Assembly (NCBI RefSeq): GCF_027409185.1
Contig: NC_084462.1
Span: forward strand, 154,677,490 to 154,741,489
Source of the DNA: Cynocephalus volans
Taxonomy: Eukaryota > Chordata > Mammalia > Dermoptera > Cynocephalidae
DNA length: 64,000 bases
Reading direction: 5' to 3'
A model generated the notes under the pieces. That model worked only from the letters and a program-made list of their open reading frames with translations, was not told the origin of the DNA and searched no databases. The number at the start of each line of letters is the position of its first letter. Positions within the stretch are counted from its first letter, which is position 1. The translations under genes and the position numbers were made by a program. Of this stretch, positions 45,601 through 60,600 are shown one piece after another.

Positions 45601-48600
45601 TCTTACCAAGTTAAGTTAGATAATATCGTTGAAAGAGTTGTAAATATTTGTTATCTTCTATTTCTGATGTCATTTGTCAGTCCTCATATTAATTGATCAA
45701 TCAGTGTATTTTGACATGGATGATTTCTCTTTCCTCTTTGGAGCACATTCAGTATTTGGCTTCTAGGACACTCTACCCTCCGGATTTCTTCCTGTCTTTC
45801 TGACCATTTCTTCCCCATCTCATGTCTCTGACTTGTAAATATTGGGGTGCTCCAGGACTCAGTTCTTGGATCTCTTCTCTTTTCTATCTTCACTTACTCC
45901 CTAGATCATCTTCTCCTGAGTCATAGCTTTACCATCTATATATGCTGATGGCTCCCAAATTTAAATCTCTAGGCCAGATTTCTCCTCTGAACTTCAGATC
46001 CACACATGCAGTTGCCTGATATTTCTACTGGATGTCTAATAGATATCTCATACTTAACATGTCCAAAACTGAGCCCTGACGTCTTCCCAGCCCAGCTAAA
46101 CCAACTCCTGTGTTTCTTTCTATCTCATCAACAAATCCATTTTTTCAGTTGCTCAGGCCAAACCCCTTGGTAATTTCTTGACTCCTCTCTCTCATATCCC
46201 CTGTAAGGCCTATTATTTCTCTAATTTCATGTCTTCCTACTCTTCCTTCATTCTCTCAGTTAGCCTCTTATGTTTTATGAACACTTGTAGGAACACTCTG
46301 ATGTGGTCCTACCTCAAAGATTTTACACTTGGAGTTCTCTCTGCCTGTAAATGCTCTTCCTCCAGATACCTACCTTACTAACTCTGCCTCAACTTCCTCT
46401 GGGTCTTTACTTAGAAGTCACCTTCTATCTAAAATGTCAACTTCTTTCAACCCCCTGACATTTCATTTCTTTTATCTGCTTATTTCTTTTCACCTTTACA
46501 CTTGTCACTATCTAATATACTTATTAATTTTGTTTATTATCTGCTAAATGTTAGCTCCATGATAGCAGGAATTTTTATGTGTTTTTCACTATGATAGTGC
46601 AAGTGCTTATCACTGTTCCTGGTATATAGTAGATGCTCAATAAGTATGTGAAGAATGAATACATTTTTTTTTTTTTTTAAAAGATGACCAGTAAGGGGAT
46701 ATTAACCCTTGACTTAGTGTTGTCAGCACCATGCTCTCCCAAGTGAGCCAACCGGCCATCCCTATATAGGGATCCGAACCTGTGGCCTTGGTGTTATCAG
46801 CACCACACTCTCCTAAGTGAGCCACGGGCCGGCCCCAGAATGAATACATTTTTGAATAAGTTTTAGTCTACGTGATAGAGAAAAAAAGAAAATGGTAATT
46901 TTCCCCATATTTTTAAATTTAAAGAATAACTAATTATATGATTTTCTTAAATATTTGGTTTTCATAGATTTATAGGTGTATGGAGCTGCCATAATAAAGT
47001 TCCACAGACTGGTGGCTTAAACAACAGAAATTTATTTTCTCACAGTTCTGGAGGCTAGAAATCTGAGATCCAGATGTCAGCAGAGTTGATTTCTTCTGAG
47101 GTCTCTCTCCTTGGCTTGTAGATGGCTTTCTCCCTCTGTCTTCACATGGTCTTTCCTCTGTGTCTGTCTGTGTCCTAATTGCCTTTTCTTATAAGGATTC
47201 CCATGTCCTTGGATTAGGGCCCACCCATATGATCTCATTTTTCCTTAATTACCTCTTTAAAGGCCCTGTCTCCAAATACAGTCACATTCTGGGATACTGG
47301 GGGTAAGGACTTAAACATTTGAATTTGGGAGGGGGACACAGTTCAACTCCTAACATGTAGTCTTGTTTCAATACGTAAACCATTTTGCATGAATTAGATC
47401 ACTCTTAAAATACCTTGTTCTGAAAGTTTGTTTCTCAGAGAATTTAAAATAATTTTTTCAGTAAAATAAATTAAAACCAAAGTTGTATATGCCTGATACA
47501 TACACACACACACACTTTATATATATGTGTGTGTATATTTATGCTCAACACACACACACATATAGGTTGCTTCCCTGTGGAGTTGAGATTGAAACTCAGT
47601 TAATTGGATTTGTGTTTTTAACCCTTGAATTATGTATGTTATAGAATAGTGCCATCCAATAGAACTATCTGCACTGTTCCGATACAGTTCCTACTAGCCA
47701 TATATAGCTATTAATCACTTGAAATGTGGTTAATGTGACTGAGAAATTGAATTTTTAATTGCATTTAATTTTAAATAATTAAATAGCCACATGTGGCTAG
47801 TGATTACCATATTAGACAAGGTAGCTATAGAAGTTTAAGTTGTGAAAACTAAATGTATAACTTATGCAAAAATAGTCACAGTAGTTTCTTGGAACAGAAA
47901 TGAAATTTCCTGTGTTTTACTAGAAACCACTTTTTTTTTTTAATTTGAAAAAATATTATGTGGACACGGTTTTATCCAAATGGTTCAAAAGAAGTTACAC
48001 TGAAAAATAAGTCTTCTTCTGACCATAGACTCTCAGTTCCTCCCCCAAGGCAACCACTGTTTCTACTTTCTTTTTTCTCCTCCAGAAATAGTCTATAGAT
48101 ATATAAATAGAAACATCCTTTTGAGAAATACAAATAGGCATTTCATTTTTTAACCAAATAACAATCTAATTATTTAAAAGATTGAAAGCCAAAAAATTTT
48201 TAAATACCAAATTTATTTTCTAATCCTTTGTGGAGTGAGGTGGACTATACATAAATATGTTTTCTATTTTGTAGTGAGAGTTCTCGTACTTTAAAAGATT
48301 TGAAATATATGTGCCCTCAAACTTAAAGTTAAAATCTTCTTTACTCCTATTTTATCCCTATAATATTTTTACTAGCCATCAATTTAAGTATTCTAAATAG
48401 CTAATCATTTTTTAATTTAATATTGGCGTGATGTGGAATTATAGTTGTAGTGTTTATCTTAGATGATAGGTCAATATTATTTCCTACTTGATTACCCATT
48501 TTTATTAATACAGCCTTTTTTACTCATTATATCAGAATATTTATTATATTAAAATTATTAAAGCTTTGTTATACTAGATTTACAACAGTTGTATAATATG

Positions 48601-51600
48601 ATTCTCATAAACACAAAATTGCTTTCTTTCCACTACAGAAAACTTGAGGATATTGTCTTTAGGAAGAAACAACATAAAGAACTTAAATGGACTGGTAGGT
48701 TGTTATTCATTACTAAAAAAAATGCACACCTTTTTCTTAAGTAATGCTTGTCCATTGCAGAAACTTTACGAAGTAGAAAAGCAATTATAAAGTGTTCCTA
48801 TAAACCACTGACAGTTTAAACACTGATAACATTTTGATTTACATCTTCTTTACCTTTTTTTTCTATTGTTCAATGGATATGTAGATAATGAAATCATACT
48901 ATACATATTGTTTTGCATCACCTTTTTTACTTAATAATTTTTCCATGTCATTCATTTAGCAAATTCATTCACCATATTTCCTGAATGCCTGCTTTAAACC
49001 AGGCACTTATCCAAGGCATTAGAGATACAGCAGAATACAAAACAAAGTCTTTGCTGTTATAGAACTGACATTATGGTGGAGGGAGACATACCAAAAAATA
49101 ATTTTATAATACATCAGGTGGTAGTGAATGCAATGAAGAAAAATGAGACATAGGAAGAAGATATAGTGTGGTGGGAAGTCCTCTCTGTGGAAGTGAGGAT
49201 GTAGGCTATAGAGCTGACCAAGGAACAAGTGCTCCAGGCTGAGGGATCAGCAAGTGAAAATTTCCTGAACCTGGAGCTGCTTGAGTAAGAGCAAGAAGAG
49301 CTGAATGGGGGAGGGAGAGTGTTCTTTGGTGATGTTGGAGGGAGAGCCAGGAACCAGGCCACTTAGGGCATTATAGGCTGTGATAAGATTTTAGATTTTT
49401 TTCCAGATGGCTTGCAAAGCCATGGGAGGTTTTGTTCAGAGGATATGACTTAAGTTTTTCTTTTTGTTTTGTTTTTTGCTTTTTGGTGACTGGCCAGTAT
49501 GGGGACTGAACCCTTGACTTTGGTGTTAGAACACCTAGCTCTGACCAACTGAGCTGACCAGCCAGCCCAATCATACCCTCCTTTAATGACAACCTAAATT
49601 CTATTTTATTGATGTACCATAATTTACTTATTTTTATAATTTATTTAAATAAGTTACTTATTAATTACCTGGTTTGTTTCTAGTTTTGAGTTATTATAAT
49701 CAATGCTGTTATGAATCTCCTTCTAGCCGTATTATTGCACATATCCATGAATAATTCCTTGGATAAATTCCTTGAAATGGAATTGCTGGGTCAAAACGTA
49801 TGAATTTCCTTTAAGGCTTTGTGACATATTATCAAGTTGCCCTTCAGAAAGTTTGTAGCAATTTATACTCCCACCAGTAATATATAAGATTTCCCATTTC
49901 TCCATACCAACCTTGAGCATTTAAAATTTTTCAAGTTTTATATGTATATTTATTAACCATTTGGATTTCCTTCCAAAGAAAGTGAGTTGGAACAATATTG
50001 TAAAACTAGGCAGTTTCAGGAACAGTGAAGCTAATTTCTTTTTTTTTTTTTTATATCTGTTCTTGAAACGATAGTAATTTTTTAGGTGTTAATTGTTAAA
50101 TAATTCATAAACATTCTTAAATTTTTGTGGCTCTGTCTCCCTTTTCTCCCCTCCCCATAGGTCTAGATTGTGCCTCACTCATATGAGCCAGTGGGGGGTT
50201 GAAATTATGGTGCTTCACAACAATAATCTCCCAAGACCAGACAGGGCACAATGGCTGTTCGCCCATTACAGCAACAGTTACAACACCTGAATAGGAGTCA
50301 GTATTCAGAGGTGCAATTTTGGAATTATCTTGGATTTATTAGCCAATCTGTGAATTATATTCCTACTTCTGTGTGTCTATTTTTATTAGTGTTACTAATA
50401 AATTTAGAAAATGTTTGGAAATTCTTAGGGATTAGATTCTAGAGTTAATAAAGGTAGTTTCCTCCCCCCAAATAATAAACAGCAGAGGAATTGTTTGCTT
50501 TTTAATTAGATATTATGAATAAAATCTCTAATGATCTGTAAAAATTTGATATTTTTCATGTTCTAAGTAGATTGGTAAATTTAAGGATATTTTATCTTCT
50601 TTCCATTCTCTGAGCCTCAGATGGTAAAGTTTCAAATATTAGGGACATAATTTATAATTTAAAATATTAAATTGTAGTACAGAGATTCAGAATTTATTAT
50701 ATTTCAGGCTAAACGTTACTTTGAATTATGTATAAAGGAAGCATTTGCAAATAAATGTACCCCAGAATTTTTAGGAACAGTATGATAGACATTTGATGTT
50801 CCCCCAGGTATTTACAGAAACCCAGATTCTTAAGTATTGCTATAGTATGTAATTTCTTCCATGAAATGTAATAACACCTAGAGGACACAAAGAAATTGTA
50901 AATACAGTATTAAAGGCATGTATCAAGATACTATTTGGTTGAACTATCACTTGCTTAGATCTTTTCACTTTCTGTACACTCCTATCAATAATTCCTAACA
51001 GATTTCTTTCCGCGTGTGTGTGTGGGCGTGTGTGTGCGTGCGCGTGCGTGCGTGCGTGCGTGTGTGTGTATGTGTGTGTGTCCCAAAAGCTTACTTAGGG
51101 GGGCTGGCTGGTTAATTCACTTTGTTAGAGCTTGGTGTTGATAACACCAAGGTCAAAGGTTCGGATCCCTGTGGCGGGGGGATAGTTGCATAGGGGTACA
51201 GATGCTGGGCTTCCAACAGGTTCACATTGGTAGCTGAATTATTCATCCAGACACATCTGTCTCATAGCATGATTTAAATAGCTGTTTTGGTGTATTACAT
51301 ATGATTACTGTAATGTGTGAAACATGGAATGTTAAATTGAAGGAAAAGGCGTTTATTTAAAACTGCTCAGGAAAACTGACTATTAAGGTACATTATAAGC
51401 CCGTTTGTATGTATGAGGGTACTTCAGAAAGTTCATGGACAAAATTAGAATTAAAAGATAATATGAATCTTTCCATAAACTTTTTGAAGTACCCTTGTAT
51501 GATCTGGCCTCTGCCTTCCTTTCTGATCTCATTTCATATTGCTTTTCTCCTAGTTGGTAATCTCTGGTCTCTGGCCTTCTTCTGCTTCCTCGACCCTGCC

Positions 51601-54600
51601 AAATCCATTCCTACCTGAAGACCTTTGTACTTACTGTTTCCTCTGTTATAAAAACTCTTATTACCATGGATTTTCACTGTGCTGGCTCCCTTCTTAACCT
51701 TCATATCTCAGCTCAGATATCTCCTCCTCAAAGGTGACCCAACCACCCTATATCTAAAGCAGCCCTCTTGGCAGTAACTCTTACCACTTTATTTTTTTAA
51801 GGAATTTATTTTTTAATTGAAACATATTGATTGCACATATTTATGGGGTACAGAGTTATATTTCAAAACATGTATAACAATGTATGGTGACTGAATCACA
51901 GCAATTAGCATGTTCATTATTGCGTAACTTCTACAGTTTCTTTGTGATGAGAACATCTGATCTCTTCTCTTCTAGCCATTTGATAACATATAATAAATTA
52001 TTGTTAATTATAGATACCTAGCACTACTGTATACTACTAGAACTTATTTTTCCTACATAGCTGTAATTTTGTGTTCATTAACCAACTTCTCCCTGTCTCC
52101 TCACCTTCTTCCCCTTCCCAACCACAATTCTACTCTCTCCTTCTAAAAGTTCAACATGTTTTTTTTTTGGCTCCCACATATGAGTGAGAACATGAAGTAT
52201 TTAGCTTTCTGTGCCTGATTTATTTCACTTAACATGATATCTTCCAGGCTCATCCATGTTGTTGCAAATGACAAGATTTAATTTTTTTCATGGCTGAGTT
52301 GTATTCCATAGTGTATATATACCACATTTTCTTCATCCATTCACGTGTTGACAGACACCTAGGTTGATTCTGTATCTTGGCTATTGTGAATAGTGCTGCA
52401 GTAAACATGGGGGTGCAGGTATCTCTTCAGTAAGATAATTCCCTTTCCTTTGGATAAACACACAGCAGTGGGATAGCTGGATCATACAGTAGTTCTATTT
52501 TTAGTTTTTTGAGGAACCTCCATACTGTTTTCTATAATGGTTGTACTAATTTACATTCCTACCAACAGTGTATAAGAGTTCCCTTTTCTCTGCATCCTCA
52601 CCACCATTTGTTATTTTTTCGTCTTTTTTATAATGGCCATTCTAACTGGGGTAATATTATTGCATTGTGGTTTTGATTTGCATATTTGTGATGATTAGTG
52701 ATGTTGAGCATTTTTTTCGTACACCTGTTCACCATTAGTGTCATCTTTTGAGAAATATCTGTTCAGGCCATTTGCCCATTTTTTAAATCGGATTACTTGG
52801 TTTTTTGCTGTTGAGTTATTTAAGTTCCCTGTATATTCTGGATATTAATCCCTTGTTGGATGAGTGGGTTACAGATATTTTCTCCTATTCTGTTGGTTGC
52901 CTCTTCACTCTGTTGATTGTTTCTTTTGCTGTGCAGAAGCTTTTAAGTTTGATGTAATCTCAAATATCTATTTTTGCTTTTGTTGCCTGTGCTTTTAAAA
53001 GCCTTCTCCATAAAATTTTTGACCAGACCAATGTCTTGGGTGTTTCCCCTATGTTTTATTCTGGTAATTTTATTGTTTCAGGTCTTATATTTAAGTCTTT
53101 AATACATTTTCAGTTGACTTTGGTATGTAGAGAGAAATAGGGGTTTAATTTCTATCTTCTGTATATGGATATCCAGTTTTCCCAGAACCATTTATTGAAG
53201 AGGCTGTTCTTTCCTCGATGTATGTTCTTGCCACGTTTGTTAAAAATCAGTTGGCTATAGGGCTGGCCGGTTAGCTCCCTTGGGAGAGCATGGTGCTGAT
53301 AACAACAAGGTCAAGGGTTTGGATCCCTGAACCTGCCAGCTCCTAACCCTGCCTCCCCCAGCCCCGAATCAGTTGGCTGTGGATGTGTGGATTTATTTCT
53401 GGGTTCTCTATTCTGTTCCATTGGTTCATATATCTGTTTTTATGCCAATACTATGCTTTGATTACTATAGCTTTGTAGTATATTTTGAAGTCAGGTAGTG
53501 TAATGCTTCCAGCTTTGTTCTTTTTTACTCTGGATTGCTTTAGCTATTTGGAGTCTTTTATGATTTCATATGAATTTTAGGATTTTTTTTTCTATTTCTG
53601 TGAAGAATGTCATTGGCATTTTGATAGGGGCCGCATTGAATCTGTAGGTAGCTTTGGGTAGTATGATCATTTTGATAATATTAATTCTTCCAATCCATAA
53701 AGATGGAATGTTTTTTCATTTTTTTGTGTGTCCTCTTTAATTTCTTTCATCAGTGTTTTATAGTTTTCATTGTAGAGTTCTTTCACCTCCTTGGTTAAGT
53801 TTTTTTCTTTTTACTTTTTTGGCAATTGGCTGGAACAGGGATCCAAACCCGTTACCTTGGCATCATTATAAGGCCTCACTCTAACCAACTGAGCTAACCC
53901 ATCAATCCCTTTGTTAAATTTATTCCTAGGTGTGTTTTTGTTTGTTTGTTTGTTTATTTTAAATTTTTTTGGTACCTATTGTAAGTGGGATTGCTTTCTT
54001 GATCTCTTTTTCAGCTAGTTTGTTGTTTTTGTATGTTGATTTTTGTATCCTGCAAGTTTACTGAATTCATTTATCAGTTCTGAGAATTTTTTTGTGGAGT
54101 CTTTGTGTTTTTCTACATGTAAGATCATGTTGTCTGCAAACACAGACTATTTGACTTACTCTTTTCCAATTTGGATGCCCTTTATTTCTTTTTCTTGACT
54201 AATTGTTCTGGTTAGAATTTTCAGTACTGTGTTGAGTAAGAGTGGCGAATGTGGGCATCCTTGTCTCATTCCTGTTCTTAGAGGAAAATCTTTCAGCTTT
54301 TCCCTGTTTTGTATAATGTTAGCTGTGGTTTTGTCATATGTGGCCTTTATTGTGTTGAGGTACTTCTGAAACTGAACCTCTACATGCATACACCATTACT
54401 TCCCATTACTTCCTTCCCCCACCCCTGGTAACCACCATTCTACTTTCTGTCTCTACGACTTTAACTACTCTAGATACTTCATATAAGTGGAATCACACAG
54501 TATTTGTCTTTTTGTGATTGGCTTGTTTAATTTAGCATAACGTACTCAAGGTTCATTCATGTTGTAGCATGTGTCAGAATTTCCTTTCTTTTTAATGTTC

Positions 54601-57600
54601 AACAATATGCTATTGTAGTAAGTATATATCACATTTTGTTTATCCATTCATCCGTTGACAGACATTTGGATTGCTTGTACCTTTTGGTTATTGTGAATAA
54701 TGCTGTTATGAACTTGGGTGTACAAATATGTCTTTGAGACCCCAATTTCATTTCTTTTAGGTATGTACCCAGAAGTGGAATTGTCAGATCATATGATAAT
54801 TCTATTTTTAATTTTTTGAGGGACTGCCATACTGTTTTTTATAGTGGCTGCACCACTTTACATTCCTCAGCAACAATGCTCAGGGGTTCCAATTTCTCTA
54901 CATCCTCACCAACGCTTACTATTTTCTGGGTTTTTTTTATAGTAGCCATCCAAATGGGCATGAGGCAGTATCTTATTGTGCCAGTATCCTTATTTTACAA
55001 AGTAAGAAACTGAGGGGGGAAATGATTTGTTCACATGCAGAAGCAGACCAATCTGCTGTTCACTCAATGTCCGGTTCTCCAAAGGGTTGGTTTATTGAAT
55101 GACAGATTTCACTGAATTGATTCACCTAAATTTCTCCAGGTTTTACTCATTTATATTCTCTAAATTGCTTCACCAAAATTTTATCTTTATTACCTATTTA
55201 CAAATACAAGTATATACAGGAAATTGTGTTGTTTGGAATGGTTTCAACACCTTTTGAAATATTCTTTAAAGTTTTATTTAATGTTAATTTTACTGCAGTT
55301 TCATCCCAGCTGCTGGATTTATCAGTCCATCTTTGTTGAATGTCACTTAGATATTTTAGACACTGTTCACTTCTCAAATGATTAATACACATACAAATAG
55401 TATTCTAGTCTGAGCTGGTTAACACATTTCGATATGTAAGGAAATACAAAAGGCAGTGAAATAGATTGAAAATATTTGGAAGATAAAACCATGCCCTGGA
55501 CATCCAAAATCTATATACTTATAATTCAATATGCATAAGAAATGCTGGTTCCACAAAGTCATATTATCAAGTAAAGTCCCCAAATGCACTGAAATTTGGT
55601 CATGGCAAAACAGCTGCTTCTAAATGGCTAAAAGCTAAACCAAAAGTAAATTAACACTTCAAATGAGTGCACAAAGCACCAGAGACAGCTTCAAAACCTA
55701 TCCTATTTAAAAGAATTTCTGTCTTATCTTACTCTATCCTATCCTATCTAAAACAAATTGCTATAATTTTTAAGTAAACATTTTTGGTAAATCAGTAAAA
55801 GAGTAAATTCAGCAAATTGGCAATTTGGATAATTGATCAAATTGGATATGTGAAATTGACCAATAGTTTTCACCTGCATATGTAAAATGACATTATAAAT
55901 GGCAGAACCCAGAACTGAGCCTAAATCTACTGATCAGTATTTAATCAGTATTTTTTTTCCTGCTCCCTCACACCTTATAAATTGAAGACATGAGAAGGAT
56001 GGGGATCCAAAGCATTGAAAATGTATGCAATAAAGTTTAAATTGTCAGGGCTGGCTGTTTAGCTCAGTTGGCTAGAGCATGGTACTGATAACACCAAGGT
56101 CCTGGATTCGATCCCTGTACTGGCCAGCTGCCAAAAAAAAGAAAGAAAGAAAAGGTTGATTCCTCTCTTCCAAAAGATATATATGATATAGTAATTAAAT
56201 CCTTTGAGAGCAGATGTCAAAATACTAGTTGAGAGGGCTTGGTTAATCACAAATTTCTGATATATGAGTGCCAAAATGGACTGATTGAAATGTTTCTTTT
56301 ACTTTGAAAGTGTGTTTCTTCTACTTGGATGGTTGAAACTAAGATGAATTGTGGGGATTGGGATGACACATAGAGCTAACTCAGGCCATCCAATTCTCAG
56401 CTTTCCCCTTGTTTCCACCAGTGTGGAAAATGCATTGAGGATCTTCATCCAGGGTCCATTTGTTCTCTCTATATGAAGGGACAATTATGAGCACATAGAC
56501 TTGTGGCCCACATTCTAGACATTGCAATGTTTATGTAGGTAGATTTTGGGGGGATAAGAGGGTATTGAACATTTAATTGATCCTGCTTAGTACTTTTTTT
56601 GTTTTTGTTTGTTTGTTTTTAGAGAAAACAAATTCACTACATTTGTCTTATGCCTATAAAAGAAAGAAAAGTCTTTGTGCAACTATTGATTATAACTGGC
56701 ATTTAAGAGGCAGTATGATATAACCTTTATACTAGAATGGAAAGACTAGGAGTTTAAAACTGAATTTTATTAATCAAAAAAGTAAGATGAATTGATGGAT
56801 GGATAGTGGGATGGTGGGATGAATAGATGGATAGATGTGTGATAGGACAAGTATAGCAAAATGTCAGCAGTAGACTCAGGATAGTGGATATAGAGGTGTT
56901 TAATACAAAATTATTTTGACTTTTTTATGTTTGAAAATTTTCATAATAAATGTTGGGGAAAACCCTGAATTTTAGATCTAACTCTACTATTCAACAGCAG
57001 TGTGATCTTAGAAAAAGCCTTTAATCTCTATCATTGAAATCAAATAGTTTACCTTGTCTACTTTAAATGTTGAAGGACCAAATAATATAATCTAAAGGAA
57101 GGTACTTTGAAAACTATGACGTTCAATAAAAGTGATAAAATAGTGCTATTATTTCTCCTGTTGGTGATTTTCAGTAGCTACTTTTAGTATGGTGTTTCGT
57201 GAGTTTTTGCTTAGTGAGGCAATCAGAGAAGGAATGGTTCAGATCAGTTTGAAGAGGGGAAGAGAATGTTCTACTTGGCTACCTTAATGAGAAAAAACTT
57301 CCACTCAGCTGTCAGATCTACAAATGGACAGGTGGGCATTCTCTCTCTTTGAAAGCCATTGTCTCTATGTTTACAAGGAAGGAGACAGAAGGAAGAGGTT
57401 AAAAATAAGCATATAAATTAGATTTCTTTCTTTTTCAGGAAGCAGTAGGGGACACGTTAGAAGAACTGTGGATCTCTTACAATTTTATTGAGAAGTTGAA
57501 AGGGATCCATGTAATGAAGAAATTGAAGATTCTCTACATGTCTAATAATCTGGTGAAAGACTGGGGTAAGCTGAGGGTGGCTATTCTAACCTTCCACCTC

Positions 57601-60600
57601 CTACCTGTAGAAAATAGCCCAGTAGGGAAGAAGATGCAAAATGGGAACATTTATTTCTAAGCACAGAGATAAATAGCTATAGGAGTTCCTATGTTTCCTA
57701 CAGAAATAACTATAGGAGTTCTTAAATTCTAAGTGCTTGAAATTTATTTTTAAATATTTACTTAGGATATTTACTTAGAATGAATATAATCGGATAGATT
57801 CTGTTCCTGAAAAAAATTTTAAGTTTAAGGTTCATGAGAAAAATTTGTTACTGTCCAAAAGCTGAAGGAATCAGCTCAAATATAATTCTTGGGCAGAGGA
57901 CTTATTTGTTATCTATATTGCTTTGCATTTTAAATTTTTATTTGCTTTACATTATTTATTCAGCATTTCCTAAAGCCCTTTTATATGTCATGAACTATGC
58001 CAGGTTCTTGAGATATGTAGTTGAATACAACACTATTCCTGCTCTCAAGGAGTTCCCAGCTTAGTGGGGAAAATTAGTTATAAGCTAATCATTATAAAAC
58101 TGTGTGATAAGTTCTGCTATAGAGATTTGAATTAGTTGCTTTAAGAATTCAAAGGTGAGGGAATGGGTAGACTCAAAGGCAGTTTAACTCAGACTGCACT
58201 GATGTAGCATAGCATAGAGAAGACCTGGAGATTGATTTGTTGTTCTTTTTGACTCTGAACCTCATCTCCTCTTCTTAACCTATCCTTAAGCTAGCCTCAA
58301 AGGTAGGAGAGGTATGTCTTCTTTTCCCCTCTCATCCTGTAATGTCTCCTGAGAATGACTTCATATAACTTTCCTAACTTTCTTCAAAATCTTAAACAAC
58401 TAATTGTCCTGATTAGTCAAACTGAAGGTTAGTGATTTTGGAATTCAGTCCCCAAAATTCTAACTTTTAAAAAAAATTCTAACTTTTTTCTTTTTAATTC
58501 TAATTTGCCATTTTAATATAGAAAATATTCTTTGTACTTGTAGCTGAATTTGTGAAGCTGGCAGAACTGCCATGCCTGGAAGACCTGGTGTTTGTAGGCA
58601 ATCCCTTGGAAGAGAAACATTCTGCTGAAAGCAACTGGATTGAAGAGGCAACCAAGAGAGTGCCCAAACTGAAAAAGCTGGATGGTGAGTGACTCTGAGC
58701 TGGCTTGGAAATGTTTTCTAGGTATAAAAATTGAATTTATGGCATGGAATCATGAAAAAGAGAAAAACTAGAAGAAAATGATAGGTTGTCCCTCATCTTC
58801 AAGGCCATTTCTGTCCATATGAAATTTAATGGTCCAGGTTTAGGTCCTAGGTGAGATGAAAACTCATATAGGACATTTAGACTGGTACAAGATCATCCCT
58901 AGACCAAAAGCTTGTAAGAAAGGTAGGCCTTATAAACGTGTGTGGGGATTTCTTGCCATCCAGCATATGTTGGGATGTCTATTGAAGCACAGCCAAATGT
59001 GTAACAGCAATAGTTTCCAAACTTTTTCTTTCATTCATTAATCCAGTCAACAAATACTTATTAAGCAACTACTTATTGGGCTTGGCATTCCACTGAGGAT
59101 AAAAAGTGATTATTAAATTAGCATCTGTCACCAAGAGGTTGCCCTGTATCACAAAAAGGTCACACATGTAATAAGGAAAGATCTTGACTTCCTGACAGCA
59201 CAAAGTTCCATGATGATCTACTTGGACTTTTATGTAAGATAAAAATAAACTAGCTCATTTAAGATAGTTTTAAGAAAAAGAAAAGCTAGGCTTATTTATT
59301 GTCAAGTCACAGAGGTATTACTTTGCAGTATAATTACACATAAATGATAAACTGTTGCTTGTTTACAGTTGGCTCAAAATTGAGGTGTTCTCTCTCACTA
59401 CCTCTGGACCCCCATTTTAGTTTCCCAATATGTAAGATTGGTGTGAATATTAGTAGATATCCCTACTGACTAGCTCAAGTCCCAGCTTCACCACTTAATA
59501 GCTTTGGTGAAATTGAGCTAATTAATTAATCTCACCAAACCTTATTCATTTGTAATCTAAAAACTGGAGATGATAATAGTACTATGAGTAATCGTTTTAG
59601 AGTATGCATCATAGTGTTGTTATGAGGATTAAGTGAATAATCTATGTGAAACATTGAGATAGTTTATGTTAAATTGTTATGTTAATTGTTATGTTAAATT
59701 GTCCTTCGCACAAAGTAAATATTCAAGAATTATATTATTGTGTTATTATCATGATTATAATCATTTTAGATTTTTTTTGGCAGCTGGCTGGTATGGGGAT
59801 CCAACCCCTTGACCTTGGTGTTACCAACACTGCGTTCTAACCAACTGAACTAACAAGCCAGCCCAGAATATTTTAATATCAACCCTCAAACTCAAATGTA
59901 TAAGAAATATTTAAATATAAATGAACTAATTTTAACTTTGAATACTATCTCCCTAATTCAATTCAGCTGGGCTGTTAAGAAACTTAGTCTGTCATGCTTA
60001 AGTTTTCCCCTGGGATTATGGCACCATTCTAGGGCCAACTCATGAGGTGAGGTCCTCTGGTCATCAGTCAACTGTCACCAAAGATTACCACTGAGATATC
60101 TATTGTCTCCATTCCCAAGGTCCCTTTAGGACTCATCCTGCCTGCTCCCTGCCACATCCGTGCTACACTTGGGTTATGAGAGTGCTTTTTTTGAGAATGA
60201 GATTCTTGATAGCTGTAGGATTATCTCCCTAGATAAAACATAGTCATTCCACTCTGGATCTGATCTTCTCCCAGTAGGGCTATCAGGGAGCAGGGCCAGG
60301 ATTCCTACTGTTCCAGAACTCCCAGACCTCCCTCTCTTCTGCCAGCCCAGGGAAATACTGTTTTAGTCTGAAAACAAATCACCATTTCTCTCCTTCTTTA
60401 CATCATTCTGCACTCACAAACTATGTCTTCTCAGTGGTCATCTTAGCCTTTTCAAGGACAAAAGCCAGTAAGTCATATGGTCTGTTTTTGCTTTCTGTAC
60501 TGCCCCCAAGTGATGATGCATGGAGCTAATTAGGCTACATGACTGAATGAGGGAAAGGAAAATACTTAGAAGAAAAAAATAAGTAATAACAAATCCATCT

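Larger units (their letters stand above)
51793..54389 (-). mobile_element. L1, 3' UTR through reverse transcriptase region
   Basis: About 2.6 kb, the best-preserved L1 here. On the minus strand the 5' end (54389) encodes the RT segment [16 protein letters not shown] followed by [12 protein letters not shown]. It then runs through the ORF2 C-terminus and 3' UTR to 51793. Two SINEs (53260-53365 and 53802-53907) interrupt it. 5'-truncated, with no endonuclease domain, and abutting a second, older L1 at 54390. Confidence 0.88.

Noticed and set aside
49114-49362. Ser-rich minus-strand open frame in DNAL1 intron 5
   Set aside because: Falls within an ancient interspersed repeat and has no domain similarity.
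54156-54389. Reverse-transcriptase frame as a cellular gene
   Set aside because: It is the RT segment of a 5'-truncated L1 ORF2.
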